Both the position numbers and the translations under genes were made by a program. Below are positions 1 through 13,451 of a stretch of 64,000 nucleotides of DNA, one piece after another. The stretch is from Betaproteobacteria bacterium HGW-Betaproteobacteria-22 (lineage in GTDB: Bacteria; Pseudomonadota; Gammaproteobacteria; Burkholderiales; Methylophilaceae). Under the pieces are notes generated by a model. The model had not been told where the DNA came from, did no database searches, and saw nothing but the letters and a program-made list of their open reading frames with translations. The stretch lies in the NCBI GenBank assembly GCA_002842285.1, contig PHCJ01000002.1, positions 186,001 to 250,000 on the forward strand, read 5' to 3'. Every line of letters starts with the position of its first letter. The stretch's first letter is position 1.

Positions 1-1634
<1,634 letters not shown>

Positions 1635-2057
1635 TTGAGTACTATTTACCACGATATTTCCAATCACAAACAGAGGCTTTTATAATAATTCTCCAGACCT
1701 TTTCGCTCACGGGTGATGGGCAAGCGTAACACTAAAGGTGAGAAAAACTGACGAAAAACCAGCGCTTTCCTATATCATCTAGCGCGCCTTGGCGCCTATA
1801 GGCGAATACAACCACTGGCAACAATGGTCTTTTTTCAGTTTTAGTTTTGGATTACAGGCAACCCTAAACCATCTACCAAACACCCAACATCGATGAATTT
1901 AAACGGCTGACTGATTTATTGATTGCCAAAAACTGCTATTTGTGAGATTTTATCACTGATGAAATAAATGCGTTTAGCTATAATTGCTTACTTCAAATTC
2001 TTTAGTTCTCTATTTAGCCTTGTGTGCCTCTCCCTATTAAAAATTTATGACCATTTC
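1635..2057. other. Divergent intergenic region amgK / lptD
   Basis: About 420 bases between the preferred starts of amgK and lptD. TATAAT stands at 1681-1686 on the plus strand with a weak -35 (TTCCAA, 1658-1663, 17-bp spacer), a possible lptD promoter. A small palindrome CGCCTATAGGCG lies near 1793-1804. The last 90 bases are open in the lptD frame (ATG at 1968) and could add 30 hydrophobic residues, but that would bury the signal peptide. Confidence 0.35.
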
Positions 2058-4484
2058 ATGCTAAAGACACTTTTGCCGGCACACCTGGCGATTATTCTCA
2101 TGACGCATGGCCTGACTGCACACGCAGAAGTCAGCAATCAAAATCAGGTAGGCGCTGATGATCACCTATCCAAAAGTGCTTCAGATAACAGCGCCTCAGA
2201 TGCGCCAAACGTGCCTAATGACGGCATCATTATTGATGGTGACAAACTGGAACTCCATCTGGATCGAAAAATGCGTGCACTTGGCAACGCTTCGATACAT
2301 CGTGGCAAACAAGAAGCTTTCGGTGACCTTATTGAATACAACATACAAAACGACGAGCTCACTATCAAAGGCAATGCTCGCATAGAGGTCGGTAACGCGA
2401 GACTCACCGGCCCCGAGTTGCGCATGCGTCTATCTGAAAACATAGGTGAAATGCGTGACGCCTCTATCCGTCTTGACAAGGCAAGCGCCAAAAGTGTGAA
2501 GCAAACCACCGCCATTAGCTCTGAGGCTTTTTCCAGAAGATTAGGCAACCTGCAAAGCCAGCAGATTGGTAGCGAAAGCCTGAAAACAGCGCTTCCCGCA
2601 TTGGCTTCCGGCACGCTGGAAACCAAGGACGAAGATGCCCTATCTAGCCAATCAACACAACAAGGCGCTGCGCGCGGTGATGCCCAAGCCATTTTCTTTG
2701 AGGGGCAGGATAAAAAACGCCTGGTCAACGCACGCTATACCACATGCGAGGCCGGCGTGGATGACTGGTATATCAAAGCCTCTGAAATTGAACTTAACGA
2801 TTACACTGAGTCAGGTTCTGCCAAGCATGCCTCTATTGAATTCAAGGGGGTACCGTTACTTTACGCGCCCTGGGTGAGCTTTTCGTTCAACAATCAACGC
2901 AAAAGCGGATTTTTAGCGCCCACCATTGGCAGCACGAGCCGCAGCGGCTTTGAGGTGCTGGTGCCATTTTACTGGAATATCTCACCCAACATGGACGCTA
3001 CGCTTGCCGCACGCGAACTAAGTAAGCGCGGCTTGCAATTACAGGGCGAATTTCGCTATCTGGAAGAAAATTTTTCCGGAATTGACAGCCTCGAATACTT
3101 ACCAAGTGACAGCTTAAGCAACGAAACGCGTTATTACGCCAACTTAAAACATCAGCACAATCTCGGGCGTGGCTGGTCAGCCGGTTACAGCCTAGAAAAA
3201 GTATCTGATGACCAATATTTTTCAGAACTTTCAACGCGCATTGTGACCACCAGCCGCATTAATCTGCCTCAACAATTTAACGTAGATTACGCGGACGACA
3301 CCTGGCGCTTCAATGCTTTGGCGCAAAAGTTCCAGACTTTGGACAACCTGTCGTTTCCATATGAGCGCTTGCCGCAGCTGACCCTGTCAGGTAATCAATA
3401 TTACGGTGACATCAATACAAATCTCTATACACAATTTGTCGCATTTAACACAAATAACAATGCACCCGTTATGCCGACCGGCACCCGCTTTACCGCCTAC
3501 CCCAGCATTACCGTTCCTTTTACACAGTCGTTTGGTTACATTAAGCCCAAGCTTGGTCTGCACCACACCAGTTACAATCTGAACAATGTTGCCAGCAACC
3601 TGGAATCACAACAACGTACGCTGCCTATTTTCAGCCTGGATAGCGGCATGTATTTTGACCGTGATTTTAAAATCGCTGACAGAAGCTACCTGCAAACATT
3701 GGAACCTCGCTTGTTTTACGTTTACATTCCCAGCCGTGATCAATCCGGCATTCCGATTTTTGACACCAGTGAATCAGACCTGAATTTCAGTTCCCTGTTC
3801 AGTGAAAATCAATTCACGGGTAATGATCGTATCAACAACGCCAACCAAGTCAGTTTTGCACTCACCTCACGCTTTATTGAAGGCAGCAGCGGGGCAGAAA
3901 GACTATCAGCCTCCATCGGCCAACGTTATTACTTTGCCGATCAGAAGGTCACGTTACCTGGTGTAGACAAACGTGAAAACAATAGCTCAGACATCATTGC
4001 AGGCATAACTGGCCGGTTGAAAAACAGTTGGCTAGTGGATGCTTTCTGGCAATACAACACTGACAATTCCAGCTCTGTGCGCAGCACCATCACCGCACGC
4101 TACAATCCTGAGCCAGGCAAAACACTCAACCTTGGTTACAGCTACAGAAACGATCTAATCGACCAAACCGACTTATCTGCACAATGGCCACTTGGGCAGG
4201 GATGGTATGGCGTCGCCCGTGCCAACTACTCATTCCGTGAAAGCCGTATGGTAGAATCACTTGCAGGTCTGGAGTATGATGCAGGCTGCTGGCAGGCACG
4301 ATCCGTAATTCAGCGCGTGAGCACCGCAACAGCGGACGCCAACTACGCCCTTTTTTTTCAGCTCGAGCTAGGCGGCTTGGCGTCTATCGGTGCAAATCCG
4401 CTTTCTGTCATCAAACGAAATATTCCGGGCTACGTCAGTTCCGGCATGATCCCCAATACTCACCAACCCTCCTATTACGAGTAA
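2058..4484 (+). CDS. lptD: LPS-assembly protein LptD
   Basis: Outer-membrane barrel that, with LptE, inserts lipopolysaccharide into the outer leaflet. The 808-aa product starts with a signal peptide ([23 protein letters not shown], cleaved before Glu), then an LptA/OstA-like jellyroll with the [14 protein letters not shown] strand near residue 55, then a long aromatic-rich C-terminal barrel. An upstream in-frame ATG at 1968 gives 838 aa but puts a hydrophobic stretch before the signal peptide, so 2058 is preferred. Only two cysteines remain in the mature protein (TTCEAG and DAGCWQ), against four in E. coli. surA begins two bases after the stop, and LptE is encoded at 11.7 kb. Confidence 0.93.
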   Translation: MLKTLLPAHLAIILMTHGLTAHAEVSNQNQVGADDHLSKSASDNSASDAPNVPNDGIIIDGDKLELHLDRKMRALGNASIHRGKQEAFGDLIEYNIQNDELTIKGNARIEVGNARLTGPELRMRLSENIGEMRDASIRLDKASAKSVKQTTAISSEAFSRRLGNLQSQQIGSESLKTALPALASGTLETKDEDALSSQSTQQGAARGDAQAIFFEGQDKKRLVNARYTTCEAGVDDWYIKASEIELNDYTESGSAKHASIEFKGVPLLYAPWVSFSFNNQRKSGFLAPTIGSTSRSGFEVLVPFYWNISPNMDATLAARELSKRGLQLQGEFRYLEENFSGIDSLEYLPSDSLSNETRYYANLKHQHNLGRGWSAGYSLEKVSDDQYFSELSTRIVTTSRINLPQQFNVDYADDTWRFNALAQKFQTLDNLSFPYERLPQLTLSGNQYYGDINTNLYTQFVAFNTNNNAPVMPTGTRFTAYPSITVPFTQSFGYIKPKLGLHHTSYNLNNVASNLESQQRTLPIFSLDSGMYFDRDFKIADRSYLQTLEPRLFYVYIPSRDQSGIPIFDTSESDLNFSSLFSENQFTGNDRINNANQVSFALTSRFIEGSSGAERLSASIGQRYYFADQKVTLPGVDKRENNSSDIIAGITGRLKNSWLVDAFWQYNTDNSSSVRSTITARYNPEPGKTLNLGYSYRNDLIDQTDLSAQWPLGQGWYGVARANYSFRESRMVESLAGLEYDAGCWQARSVIQRVSTATADANYALFFQLELGGLASIGANPLSVIKRNIPGYVSSGMIPNTHQPSYYE

Positions 4485-4486
4485 TT

Positions 4487-5791
4487 ATGTTACGTACATT
4501 GATTCAAACTTTAACTTTAATCAGCATCGGCTGCATTAGCCTCCATCTGCATGCGGCTGATGTGATCAAAATGGACCGTATAGTCGCGGTCGTAGACCAG
4601 GAAGTGATCACCGAGCAAGAGCTCGAAAGTAGAATATCCACACTGACGGCACAGCTCAAAAAACAGGGTGCCGAACTGCCCGATGAAACCATTCTGCGCA
4701 GACAAGTGCTGGAACGTCTGATTTCAGATGCCTTACAGTTGCAATATGCCGCACAGACCGGCCTTAAAGTAGATGACAATCAACTCGACAAGACTATAGA
4801 GCGTATTGCAGAACAAAACAAAATGTCCATCAGTGAGTTTAGTGATGCACTCCATCAAGATGGCATCAGCATGCGCAAATTCAGGGCTGATATTCGCAAT
4901 GAAATTACCATTGCTCGCTTACGTGAACGCGAAGTAGAAAGCCGAGTCAACGTCACCGAATCGGAAATCGACAACTTTCTAACCACGCAATCTTCATCCA
5001 ATGAAAATCAAGACGAGTATGAAATCAGTCACATTCTGATACGCGTGCCAGAAGACGCCGCTACTGAGGATATCCAAAAAACCAAAAATAAAGTAGATGA
5101 AATCTTAGCTGCACTCGGTGCCGGCACAAGCTTTGCTAAAGTATCAGCAAGCTACTCAGATGCGCCCAACGCACTAGAAGGCGGCAGCCTTGGCTGGCGC
5201 ACCTCTGCACAACTGCCAACTTTGTTTCTGGATGCAATTAAGTCTATGCAAAAAGGAGAAGTGTCTGCACCACTCAGAAGCCCGAATGGCTTTCATATCC
5301 TGAAGCTTAATGACAAGCGCGGTGGCAACTCGCCATTGGTCATAGAGCAGACCCATGCCCGCCACATCCTGATCAAGCTATCCGAGATTCTGTCAGAAAA
5401 TGAGGCAAAACTAAAAATGGATGGGATTAAGGAGCGCTTAGATAATGGCGAAAATTTTGAGGTGCTGGCACGCCAATTTTCCGAAGATGGCACCGCATCC
5501 AGTGGTGGCGATTTGGGTTGGGTAAACCCGGGCGACACAGTACCACAGTTTGAAAAAGCCATGAATGAGTTACAAAACAACCAAATCAGTGAACCGGTGC
5601 GCAGTCCATTTGGCTGGCATATTATCCAGGTACTAGAGCGCAGAAAGCAGGACATGACAAAAGAGGCAGCGCGCCTCAAAGCGCGTCAGGAAATCAGAGC
5701 CCGAAAAGCTGATGAAGCCTACCAGGACTGGATTAGAGAGTTGCGTGACCGCGCGTTTGTTGAATTAAGGCTAGAAGATAAGTTCTATTGA
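4487..5791 (+). CDS. surA: Periplasmic chaperone and peptidyl-prolyl isomerase SurA
   Basis: Periplasmic chaperone for outer-membrane proteins such as LptD. The 434-aa protein has a signal peptide ending near LHLHAAD, a SurA N-terminal domain (MDRIVAVVDQEVITEQEL, near residues 28-45), and two parvulin domains beginning at EYEISHILIRV (about 180) and ARHILIKL (about 290). The C-terminal helix returns to the chaperone domain. The ATG sits two bases after the lptD stop, so the pair is probably co-transcribed and translationally coupled. Length matches E. coli SurA (428 aa). Confidence 0.95.
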   Translation: MLRTLIQTLTLISIGCISLHLHAADVIKMDRIVAVVDQEVITEQELESRISTLTAQLKKQGAELPDETILRRQVLERLISDALQLQYAAQTGLKVDDNQLDKTIERIAEQNKMSISEFSDALHQDGISMRKFRADIRNEITIARLREREVESRVNVTESEIDNFLTTQSSSNENQDEYEISHILIRVPEDAATEDIQKTKNKVDEILAALGAGTSFAKVSASYSDAPNALEGGSLGWRTSAQLPTLFLDAIKSMQKGEVSAPLRSPNGFHILKLNDKRGGNSPLVIEQTHARHILIKLSEILSENEAKLKMDGIKERLDNGENFEVLARQFSEDGTASSGGDLGWVNPGDTVPQFEKAMNELQNNQISEPVRSPFGWHIIQVLERRKQDMTKEAARLKARQEIRARKADEAYQDWIRELRDRAFVELRLEDKFY

Positions 5792-5801
5792 TTGCCATCT
5801 C

Positions 5802-6812
5802 GTGAGTAAACCACCTCGCATCGCCATTACCGCAGGAGAACCGGCGGGCATAGGGCCTGATCTATGCGTCATGCTGGCTCACACGCCGCTCAACGCACAT
5901 CTGACGGTTATCGCTGATGCTGACCTGATCAAGGCCAGAGCACAATCATTGAATTTGACCATAAAAATCAACTCTTATGATAGAAACACCAGCCTGGCGC
6001 ATGCTGGCGACGGCACATTGGCCGTGTTGCACCAGGCTGCCGCCAAGCCAACTATCGCAGGCGAACTGAACGCGCAGAATAGCCAGTACGTATTGAACAC
6101 ACTCAAAACCGCTGCATCAGGCTGCCTATCAGGCGAGTTTGATGCCATGGTCACCGCACCTGTGCACAAAGGCGTGATTAATCAAGCTGGCATTGCCTTC
6201 AGTGGTCATACCGAGTTTTTAGCAGCGCTCACAGGTACAGCGCAAGTGGTGATGATGCTGGTCGGTGGCCAAGGTAAGCATACGTTACGCGTAGCGCTCG
6301 CCACCACACACCTGCCATTAAAAGATGTACCGCAAGCGATCACCCATCACAGTTTGGAAACCACCATCCGCATTCTGCATCATGATCTGGTACATAAATT
6401 TGGCATTGAAAATCCACGCATTCTGGTTGCGGGGCTTAACCCGCACGCGGGTGAGGACGGCTATCTGGGGCGCGAGGAAATTGATGTCATTAACCCTGTA
6501 TTAGCGCAACTGTGCCTTGAAGGGATGGACTTGACTGGCGCATTACCTGCTGATACTTTATTTGCCAAGCATCACTTGAGTAAAGCCGATGCCGTACTTG
6601 CCATGTATCATGACCAAGGCCTGCCCGTACTCAAGCACGCAACTTTCGGTGAAGGGGTGAACGTCACGTTGGGGCTACCTATCATCCGCACTTCGGTCGA
6701 TCATGGCACAGCACTGGATCTCGCCGGTACCGGCAATATTGAAATTGGCAGCCTGCTGGCGGCCATTGATTTAGCTACTGAACTTTCCAAAAACAAAATT
6801 AACCACAAATAA
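5802..6812 (+). CDS. pdxA: 4-hydroxythreonine-4-phosphate dehydrogenase PdxA
   Basis: NAD-dependent, metal-dependent enzyme of deoxyxylulose-5-phosphate-dependent vitamin B6 synthesis, making 3-amino-1-hydroxyacetone phosphate for PdxJ. The 336-aa protein has the start signature RIAITAGEPAGIGPDL, the SGHTEFLA motif and the metal-site histidines in HHSLETT and MYHDQGLPVLKH. It starts with GTG ten bases after surA. The final codons (NHK, stop) fall inside the left arm of an inverted repeat covering 6801-6944, so the present C-terminus may have been set by that repeat. Confidence 0.94.
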   Translation: MSKPPRIAITAGEPAGIGPDLCVMLAHTPLNAHLTVIADADLIKARAQSLNLTIKINSYDRNTSLAHAGDGTLAVLHQAAAKPTIAGELNAQNSQYVLNTLKTAASGCLSGEFDAMVTAPVHKGVINQAGIAFSGHTEFLAALTGTAQVVMMLVGGQGKHTLRVALATTHLPLKDVPQAITHHSLETTIRILHHDLVHKFGIENPRILVAGLNPHAGEDGYLGREEIDVINPVLAQLCLEGMDLTGALPADTLFAKHHLSKADAVLAMYHDQGLPVLKHATFGEGVNVTLGLPIIRTSVDHGTALDLAGTGNIEIGSLLAAIDLATELSKNKINHK

Positions 6813-6944
6813 ACCCCGATGCACACAGATAAAACCAAATATTCAAGGTCATTTCACCCCCAAAAAGGTCGTCTAAATAATGGGCGCGCTGCATCAGCCT
6901 TCATTAAATCCATCTGTGTGTATCTGCGTTCATCTGTGGCTAAA
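6801..6944. repeat. Inverted-arm repeat at the pdxA 3' end
   Basis: The arms at about 6802-6832 and 6908-6943 are imperfect inverted copies built on CCACAnATnAAC and CACACAGAT, separated by about 75 bases. Sequence of this type (atctgtgttcatctgtggc) is a common interspersed repeat in proteobacteria. The left arm includes the pdxA stop codon and the right arm ends 12 bases before the rsmA ATG. Confidence 0.6.
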
Positions 6945-6955
6945 TCAATTTCTCT

Positions 6956-7723
6956 ATGAAACATATCGCTAAAAAACGCTTTGGGCAAAATTTCCTTACC
7001 GATCAAGGCGTGATATCCAGTCTGGTTGAAGCTATTTTGCCAAAATCTGATGACCTCATGGTCGAAATCGGGCCTGGCTTAGGTGCGCTCACCAAGCCGT
7101 TATTGCAGAAACTGAATAGGCTGCACGTGGTTGAAGTCGACCGCGACATCATCAGATGGATGCAGAATGAATACAAAAACAATAGCATCACCATACACAA
7201 TTCAGATGCATTGAAATTTGACTTTTCCAGTTTAGGTGAGCGCATAAGAGTCGTCGGCAATCTGCCGTATAACATTTCCACGCCCATTCTTTTTCATCTG
7301 CTCGACAACTTGAAAGTCATTATCGACATGCATTTCATGCTGCAAAAAGAAGTGGTCGAGCGCATGGTTGCAGCCCCCTCCACCCCCGCCTACGGGCGGC
7401 TGAGCGTGATGCTGCAATATCGCCTGCAAATGGAGTACCTGTTCACGGTTCCACCTGAAGCGTTTGACCCTGCCCCGAAAGTAGAATCAGCCTTTGTGCG
7501 CTGCGTACCCTATACAACGCAGCCATTCATCGCCAAGGATGAAGCGCTATTCGCACAAGTCGTGACCGCCGCATTCGGGCAACGCCGTAAAACACTGCGC
7601 AACACGCTCAAAGACCTTCTGAACGATGACGGCTTTGCTGCACTTAAAATAGACTCGCGGTTGCGCGCTGAGAATCTGGCTGTGGCAGATTTTGTAGCGA
7701 TTGCCAATTATTTGCGTACTTAA
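6956..7723 (+). CDS. rsmA: 16S rRNA (adenine1518/1519-N6)-dimethyltransferase RsmA
   Basis: KsgA-family enzyme that dimethylates two adjacent adenines in helix 45 of 16S rRNA using S-adenosylmethionine during small-subunit assembly. The 255-aa protein shows the N-terminal KKRFGQNFL, the SAM site VEIGPGLGALT (about residue 36) and the catalytic NLPYNIS (about 101). The C-terminal domain includes the AFGQRRKTLRNTL segment typical of the family. It follows pdxA in the same direction, separated by the inverted repeat. No Shine-Dalgarno sequence is obvious before the ATG. Confidence 0.95.
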   Translation: MKHIAKKRFGQNFLTDQGVISSLVEAILPKSDDLMVEIGPGLGALTKPLLQKLNRLHVVEVDRDIIRWMQNEYKNNSITIHNSDALKFDFSSLGERIRVVGNLPYNISTPILFHLLDNLKVIIDMHFMLQKEVVERMVAAPSTPAYGRLSVMLQYRLQMEYLFTVPPEAFDPAPKVESAFVRCVPYTTQPFIAKDEALFAQVVTAAFGQRRKTLRNTLKDLLNDDGFAALKIDSRLRAENLAVADFVAIANYLRT

Positions 7724-7726
7724 TCA

Positions 7727-7756
7727 TTACAAGCACACCACAATTTCAAATATAAT
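7727..7756 (+). promoter_or_regulatory. Sigma70-type promoter of adk
   Basis: A perfect -10 TATAAT lies at 7751-7756 with a weaker -35 TTACAA at 7727-7732 and an 18-bp spacer. It sits 38 bases before the adk ATG, directly after the rsmA stop. Confidence 0.6.
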
Positions 7757-7785
7757 TTCACAAAACTCAAATCAACCCATCCTAG

Positions 7786-8448
<663 letters not shown>

Positions 8449-8468
8449 TTTTAAAGTTGCCTATAGCA

Positions 8469-8540
8469 GCATGCACTCTTAGCAAGAGTCACGCTCAGAT
8501 TTTTTTACAGGCTCGCATGCACTCTTAGCAAGAGTCACGC
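8469..8540 (+). repeat. Two identical 26-bp hairpin repeats after adk
   Basis: A 26-bp unit starting GCATGCACTC and ending AGAGTCACGC occurs exactly at 8469-8494 and 8515-8540. Each copy holds the perfect inverted repeat ACTCTT-AGC-AAGAGT, giving two identical hairpins 46 bases apart, just before the terminator. Confidence 0.85.
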
Positions 8541-8553
8541 GAAATTCAAAAAT

Positions 8554-8574
8554 AAGCCACTATGTGGCTTTTTT
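8554..8574 (+). terminator. Rho-independent terminator of adk
   Basis: A perfect 7-bp stem AAGCCAC-TAT-GTGGCTT is followed by a T run. It lies between the convergent adk and EF-hand genes; the stem is also preceded by A residues, so it could serve the leftward transcript as well. Confidence 0.85.
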
Positions 8575-8606
8575 ACTGCCCCAATCACAGCTTTAGCAAA
8601 TCTGCT

Positions 8607-8909
8607 TTACTTGCCTTGGCCTTTCATTTTGCAATGCTCACCCATCTTGGCTTTTGCAGCATTACGTTCTGCCTCATCGATTTTGCCGTCCTTATTTGCA
8701 TCCAGTTTCTCAAACATCTTTTCAGAACGGGCTTTATGCGCTTCGGTAAACTCATCTTTACTCACAACACCATCCTGATTAGCATCTGCCCATGCCAAAC
8801 CCTGCTGCTTGGCATGGTGCTTACAATCTTCACCATGATGGTCAGCATAAGCTAATTGGCTAATACCGAATACAACTGTCAGCGCCATCAGAACATTTGA
8901 AATCTTCAT
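8607..8909 (-). CDS. Small periplasmic EF-hand protein
   Basis: A 100-aa protein with a signal peptide (cleavage after AYA, residue 22) and two EF-hand loops, DANQDGVVSKDE (42-53) and DANKDGKIDEAE (70-81), both with the acidic residues at positions 1, 3/5 and 12 expected for calcium. The mature N-terminus is His-rich with one Cys (DHHGEDCKHH) and a second Cys lies near the C-terminus (EHCKMKG), suggesting an extra metal site or a disulfide. AGGAG precedes the ATG. The loops have Ala, not Pro, at position 2, unlike the lanthanide-binding lanmodulin of methylotrophs. The function is unknown; calcium buffering or signalling is an inference. Confidence 0.8.
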   Translation of the reverse strand: MKISNVLMALTVVFGISQLAYADHHGEDCKHHAKQQGLAWADANQDGVVSKDEFTEAHKARSEKMFEKLDANKDGKIDEAERNAAKAKMGEHCKMKGQGK

Positions 8910-9020
8910 AAAAAACTCCTGTAAAAAATTTACACTTTTCGTTTAACTTGCAGCACATAGCTTAACTCACATACACTTGACAGCCATTGTAGTGAAAAGT
9001 TTCTCTACCGGCGCATACAA

Positions 9021-9139
9021 TAAACCCAGACTTTCCATTTTTAGGACTTGCCAGCGGCTAACAATCAACACTAAAGCCAACAAGTTGGCAAATTGACATT
9101 CAAGGGGATGTAAAATCGCCTAATGAAAAATCTGGGTTA
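9021..9139 (+). repeat. Inverted-ended interspersed element, copy 1
   Basis: The ends TAAACCCAGA and TCTGGGTTA are inverted, followed inward by TTTCCATT and AATGAAAA. The interior matches the reverse complement of 54921-55027 almost base for base, including GACTTGCCAGCGGCT and a 25-base block at about 9062-9087. It occupies the middle of the 303-base gap between the EF-hand gene and leuS. No clear target duplication is seen around this copy. The rest of the gap (8910-9020) holds no recognised feature. Confidence 0.8.
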
Positions 9140-9170
9140 ACACAAAGCCGGCAAATGCAATAGCTTCAGG

Positions 9171-9176
9171 TATAAT
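9171..9176 (+). promoter_or_regulatory. -10 element of leuS
   Basis: A perfect TATAAT ends 36 bases before the leuS ATG. No good -35 is visible at 16-18 bp, so the full promoter is uncertain. It lies 31 bases beyond the inverted-ended element. Confidence 0.45.
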
Positions 9177-9209
9177 TTCGCTATCCATTCAATCTTCAAG
9201 AACCGTTAA

Positions 9210-11654
<2,445 letters not shown>

Positions 11655-11657
11655 ATC

Positions 11658-12158
11658 ATGAACAAAGTCTATCAATGGCCTGTCTATTGGGTAATGCTGC
11701 TCAGCCTGCTCATCACTGCCTGTGGGTTTCAATTACGGGGCATGGCTGACTTATCTTTTAAACACCTGCACATTCAAGGCAAGACGCTGAGCATCTCGAA
11801 AGACTTGGCACGCACGCTTGCAAATAACAAAATTAAAATCGTAGACAATATCGGCGACGCTGAGTTACTACTCGAGTTATTGGATGAGTCTAACCAAAAG
11901 CGTATCCAGTCTCTAAGCGGTGGCGGCCTGGTTAGAGAATTTGAGCTCAATTACCAGGTGCAATTCAGGACAAGGCAACCAGCTGATGCCTTATGGAGCA
12001 ACGTGCAGACAGTGCAGATACGTAAGGATTTTTCATACGATGACAAGAACCTGCTAGGCAAGGTGGATGAAGAAGCAAGATTAAATACAGATATGCGTAA
12101 CGATGCCATCCGCGAGATTATGCGCAGGCTAGGTGCGATTAAACCTGCAGCCAGATAA
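11658..12158 (+). CDS. lptE: LPS-assembly lipoprotein LptE
   Basis: Outer-membrane lipoprotein that plugs the LptD barrel and delivers LPS. The 166-aa precursor has a hydrophobic signal and a lipobox ending in LLITAC with Cys about residue 22, followed by the typical GFQLRG of the family. The rest is an alpha/beta domain with the FELNYQVQF strand. It sits three bases after leuS and directly before holA, the leuS-lptE-holA order that is conserved in proteobacteria. Confidence 0.92.
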   Translation: MNKVYQWPVYWVMLLSLLITACGFQLRGMADLSFKHLHIQGKTLSISKDLARTLANNKIKIVDNIGDAELLLELLDESNQKRIQSLSGGGLVREFELNYQVQFRTRQPADALWSNVQTVQIRKDFSYDDKNLLGKVDEEARLNTDMRNDAIREIMRRLGAIKPAAR

Positions 12159-12165
12159 TTTACGC

Positions 12166-13179
12166 ATGCGTTTACCCCACTCCCAGCTTGAGTCTCATTT
12201 AAAAGGTGGTCTGCAACCTCTTTATGTGCTGGTAGGCGACGAACCGCTTGCACAAAGTGAATGTCTAGATGCTATCCGCAATGCCGCACGTGTACAAGGC
12301 TTTGATGAGCGTTTAAGCCTGGTAGCCGAGCGTAACTTTAACTGGCAGCAGATACAAAGCTACGGGCAATCCATCTCTTTGTTTTCCAATCGCCGAATGC
12401 TTGAACTTAGCATCCCCGGTGGAAAACCTGGACTGGAGGGCAGCAAGGCACTGCAAACCCTTGCTAGCAACACCATTCCTGACACCACTACTGTCATTAT
12501 CTTGCCCACATTGGAGCGTGAGGCAAAAAATAGCGCTTGGTTCTCTGCGCTGGAAAATCATGCCCACACCATCAGCCTGCATGAGATTGATGCAGAGCAA
12601 CTGCCTCAGTGGATCGCAAGCCGATTAAAACTGCAAGGCCAGTACACCAGCCAGCCAGCGCTTGAATTTTTAGCACTTCAGGTTGAAGGCAATTTACTTG
12701 CCGCAAATCAGGAAATCCAGAAACTAGGGCTTTTGTATCCGCAAGGCGAACTCAGTGAGGCTAAAATCAAGGAGGCGGTACTCAATGTCTCACGTTTTGA
12801 TGCATTTCAACTAGGTGAAGCCGTGCTTGCAGGCAATGTCGAGCGCACCGTCCGTATCCTGCAGGGATTGCAGGACGAGGGAGAGAATGCTGTAGCTGTG
12901 ATGAATCCGCTGATGTGGGTATTACGCCCGTTAGTGCGTATCAAGCAAGTTGAAATGCGGGGTGAAAATATCAGCAAAGCCATGACGGACGCGCGCATCT
13001 ACGGCGATAGGCAAGCTTTAGTCAAACGGGCATTGGGGCGCCTGAGTCTGCGCCAGCTTGAAGCCGCGCTGCAAAAACTCGCAGATATAGATAAAACCGC
13101 AAAAGGTGTCATGCCAGGCGATGCTTGGCTGGAAATTTCCAGGCTGTGCTTTGGCTTAGCGAAAGTACGCGGACGATAA
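12166..13179 (+). CDS. holA: DNA polymerase III delta subunit HolA
   Basis: Clamp-loader subunit that opens the beta clamp. From the ATG at 12166 the 337-aa protein starts MRLPHSQLESHL and runs into GLQPLYVLVGDEPL, the typical N-terminus. The C-terminal collar domain contains SLRQLEAALQKLADID. A GTG at 12133 in frame would add 11 residues and overlap lptE by 26 bases; the internal ATG matches family starts better and leaves a 7-base gap. Confidence 0.9.
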   Translation: MRLPHSQLESHLKGGLQPLYVLVGDEPLAQSECLDAIRNAARVQGFDERLSLVAERNFNWQQIQSYGQSISLFSNRRMLELSIPGGKPGLEGSKALQTLASNTIPDTTTVIILPTLEREAKNSAWFSALENHAHTISLHEIDAEQLPQWIASRLKLQGQYTSQPALEFLALQVEGNLLAANQEIQKLGLLYPQGELSEAKIKEAVLNVSRFDAFQLGEAVLAGNVERTVRILQGLQDEGENAVAVMNPLMWVLRPLVRIKQVEMRGENISKAMTDARIYGDRQALVKRALGRLSLRQLEAALQKLADIDKTAKGVMPGDAWLEISRLCFGLAKVRGR

Positions 13180-13261
13180 ACCATTCGCATTACGGATAGA
13201 GATATCCTTTGCACAAATTGCTCAGGGGAAAGCGTCATACGTTTTTACGCAGCTGAACTAC

Positions 13262-13340
13262 AGTGTTGCAAGATTTTTTTATTACGGCCGTCACAGCTAC
13301 ACCTGTAGGCTTCGGCCAGCTCAACGACTTATCCCGTGTT
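13262..13340 (+). repeat. Degenerate interspersed repeat, proA side
   Basis: The stretch TGTTGCAAGATTTTTTTATT to CCCGTGTTTCCTGGT in the holA-proA gap resembles the fur-recN gap at 39088-39233, which has TTGCGCGGTTTTTTGGTTAC, then GCCAGACTACTTCATTCCGT and TTTTCCTGGT. The alignment is imperfect and was made by eye. A palindrome TCATTTTGCAAAATGA follows at about 13347-13362. Confidence 0.35.
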
Positions 13341-13439
13341 TCCTGGTCATTTTGCAAAATGATTTATTCTCAACAACATGACTTGATTAGCTGATTTGAT
13401 TTGCTGGTTTAATTTGCTTTTCAATCCCTCACAAAAAAG

Positions 13440-13445
13440 TATAAT
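13440..13445 (+). promoter_or_regulatory. -10 element immediately upstream of proA
   Basis: A perfect TATAAT ends six bases before the proA ATG at 13452. If used, transcription would begin at or next to the start codon, giving a leaderless mRNA; no Shine-Dalgarno sequence precedes the ATG. The -35 is not clear. Confidence 0.45.
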
Positions 13446-13451
13446 CACAGC

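Noticed and set aside
8607-8909. Lanmodulin-type lanthanide-binding protein
   Set aside because: The EF-hand loops have Ala instead of Pro at position 2 and there are only two loops.
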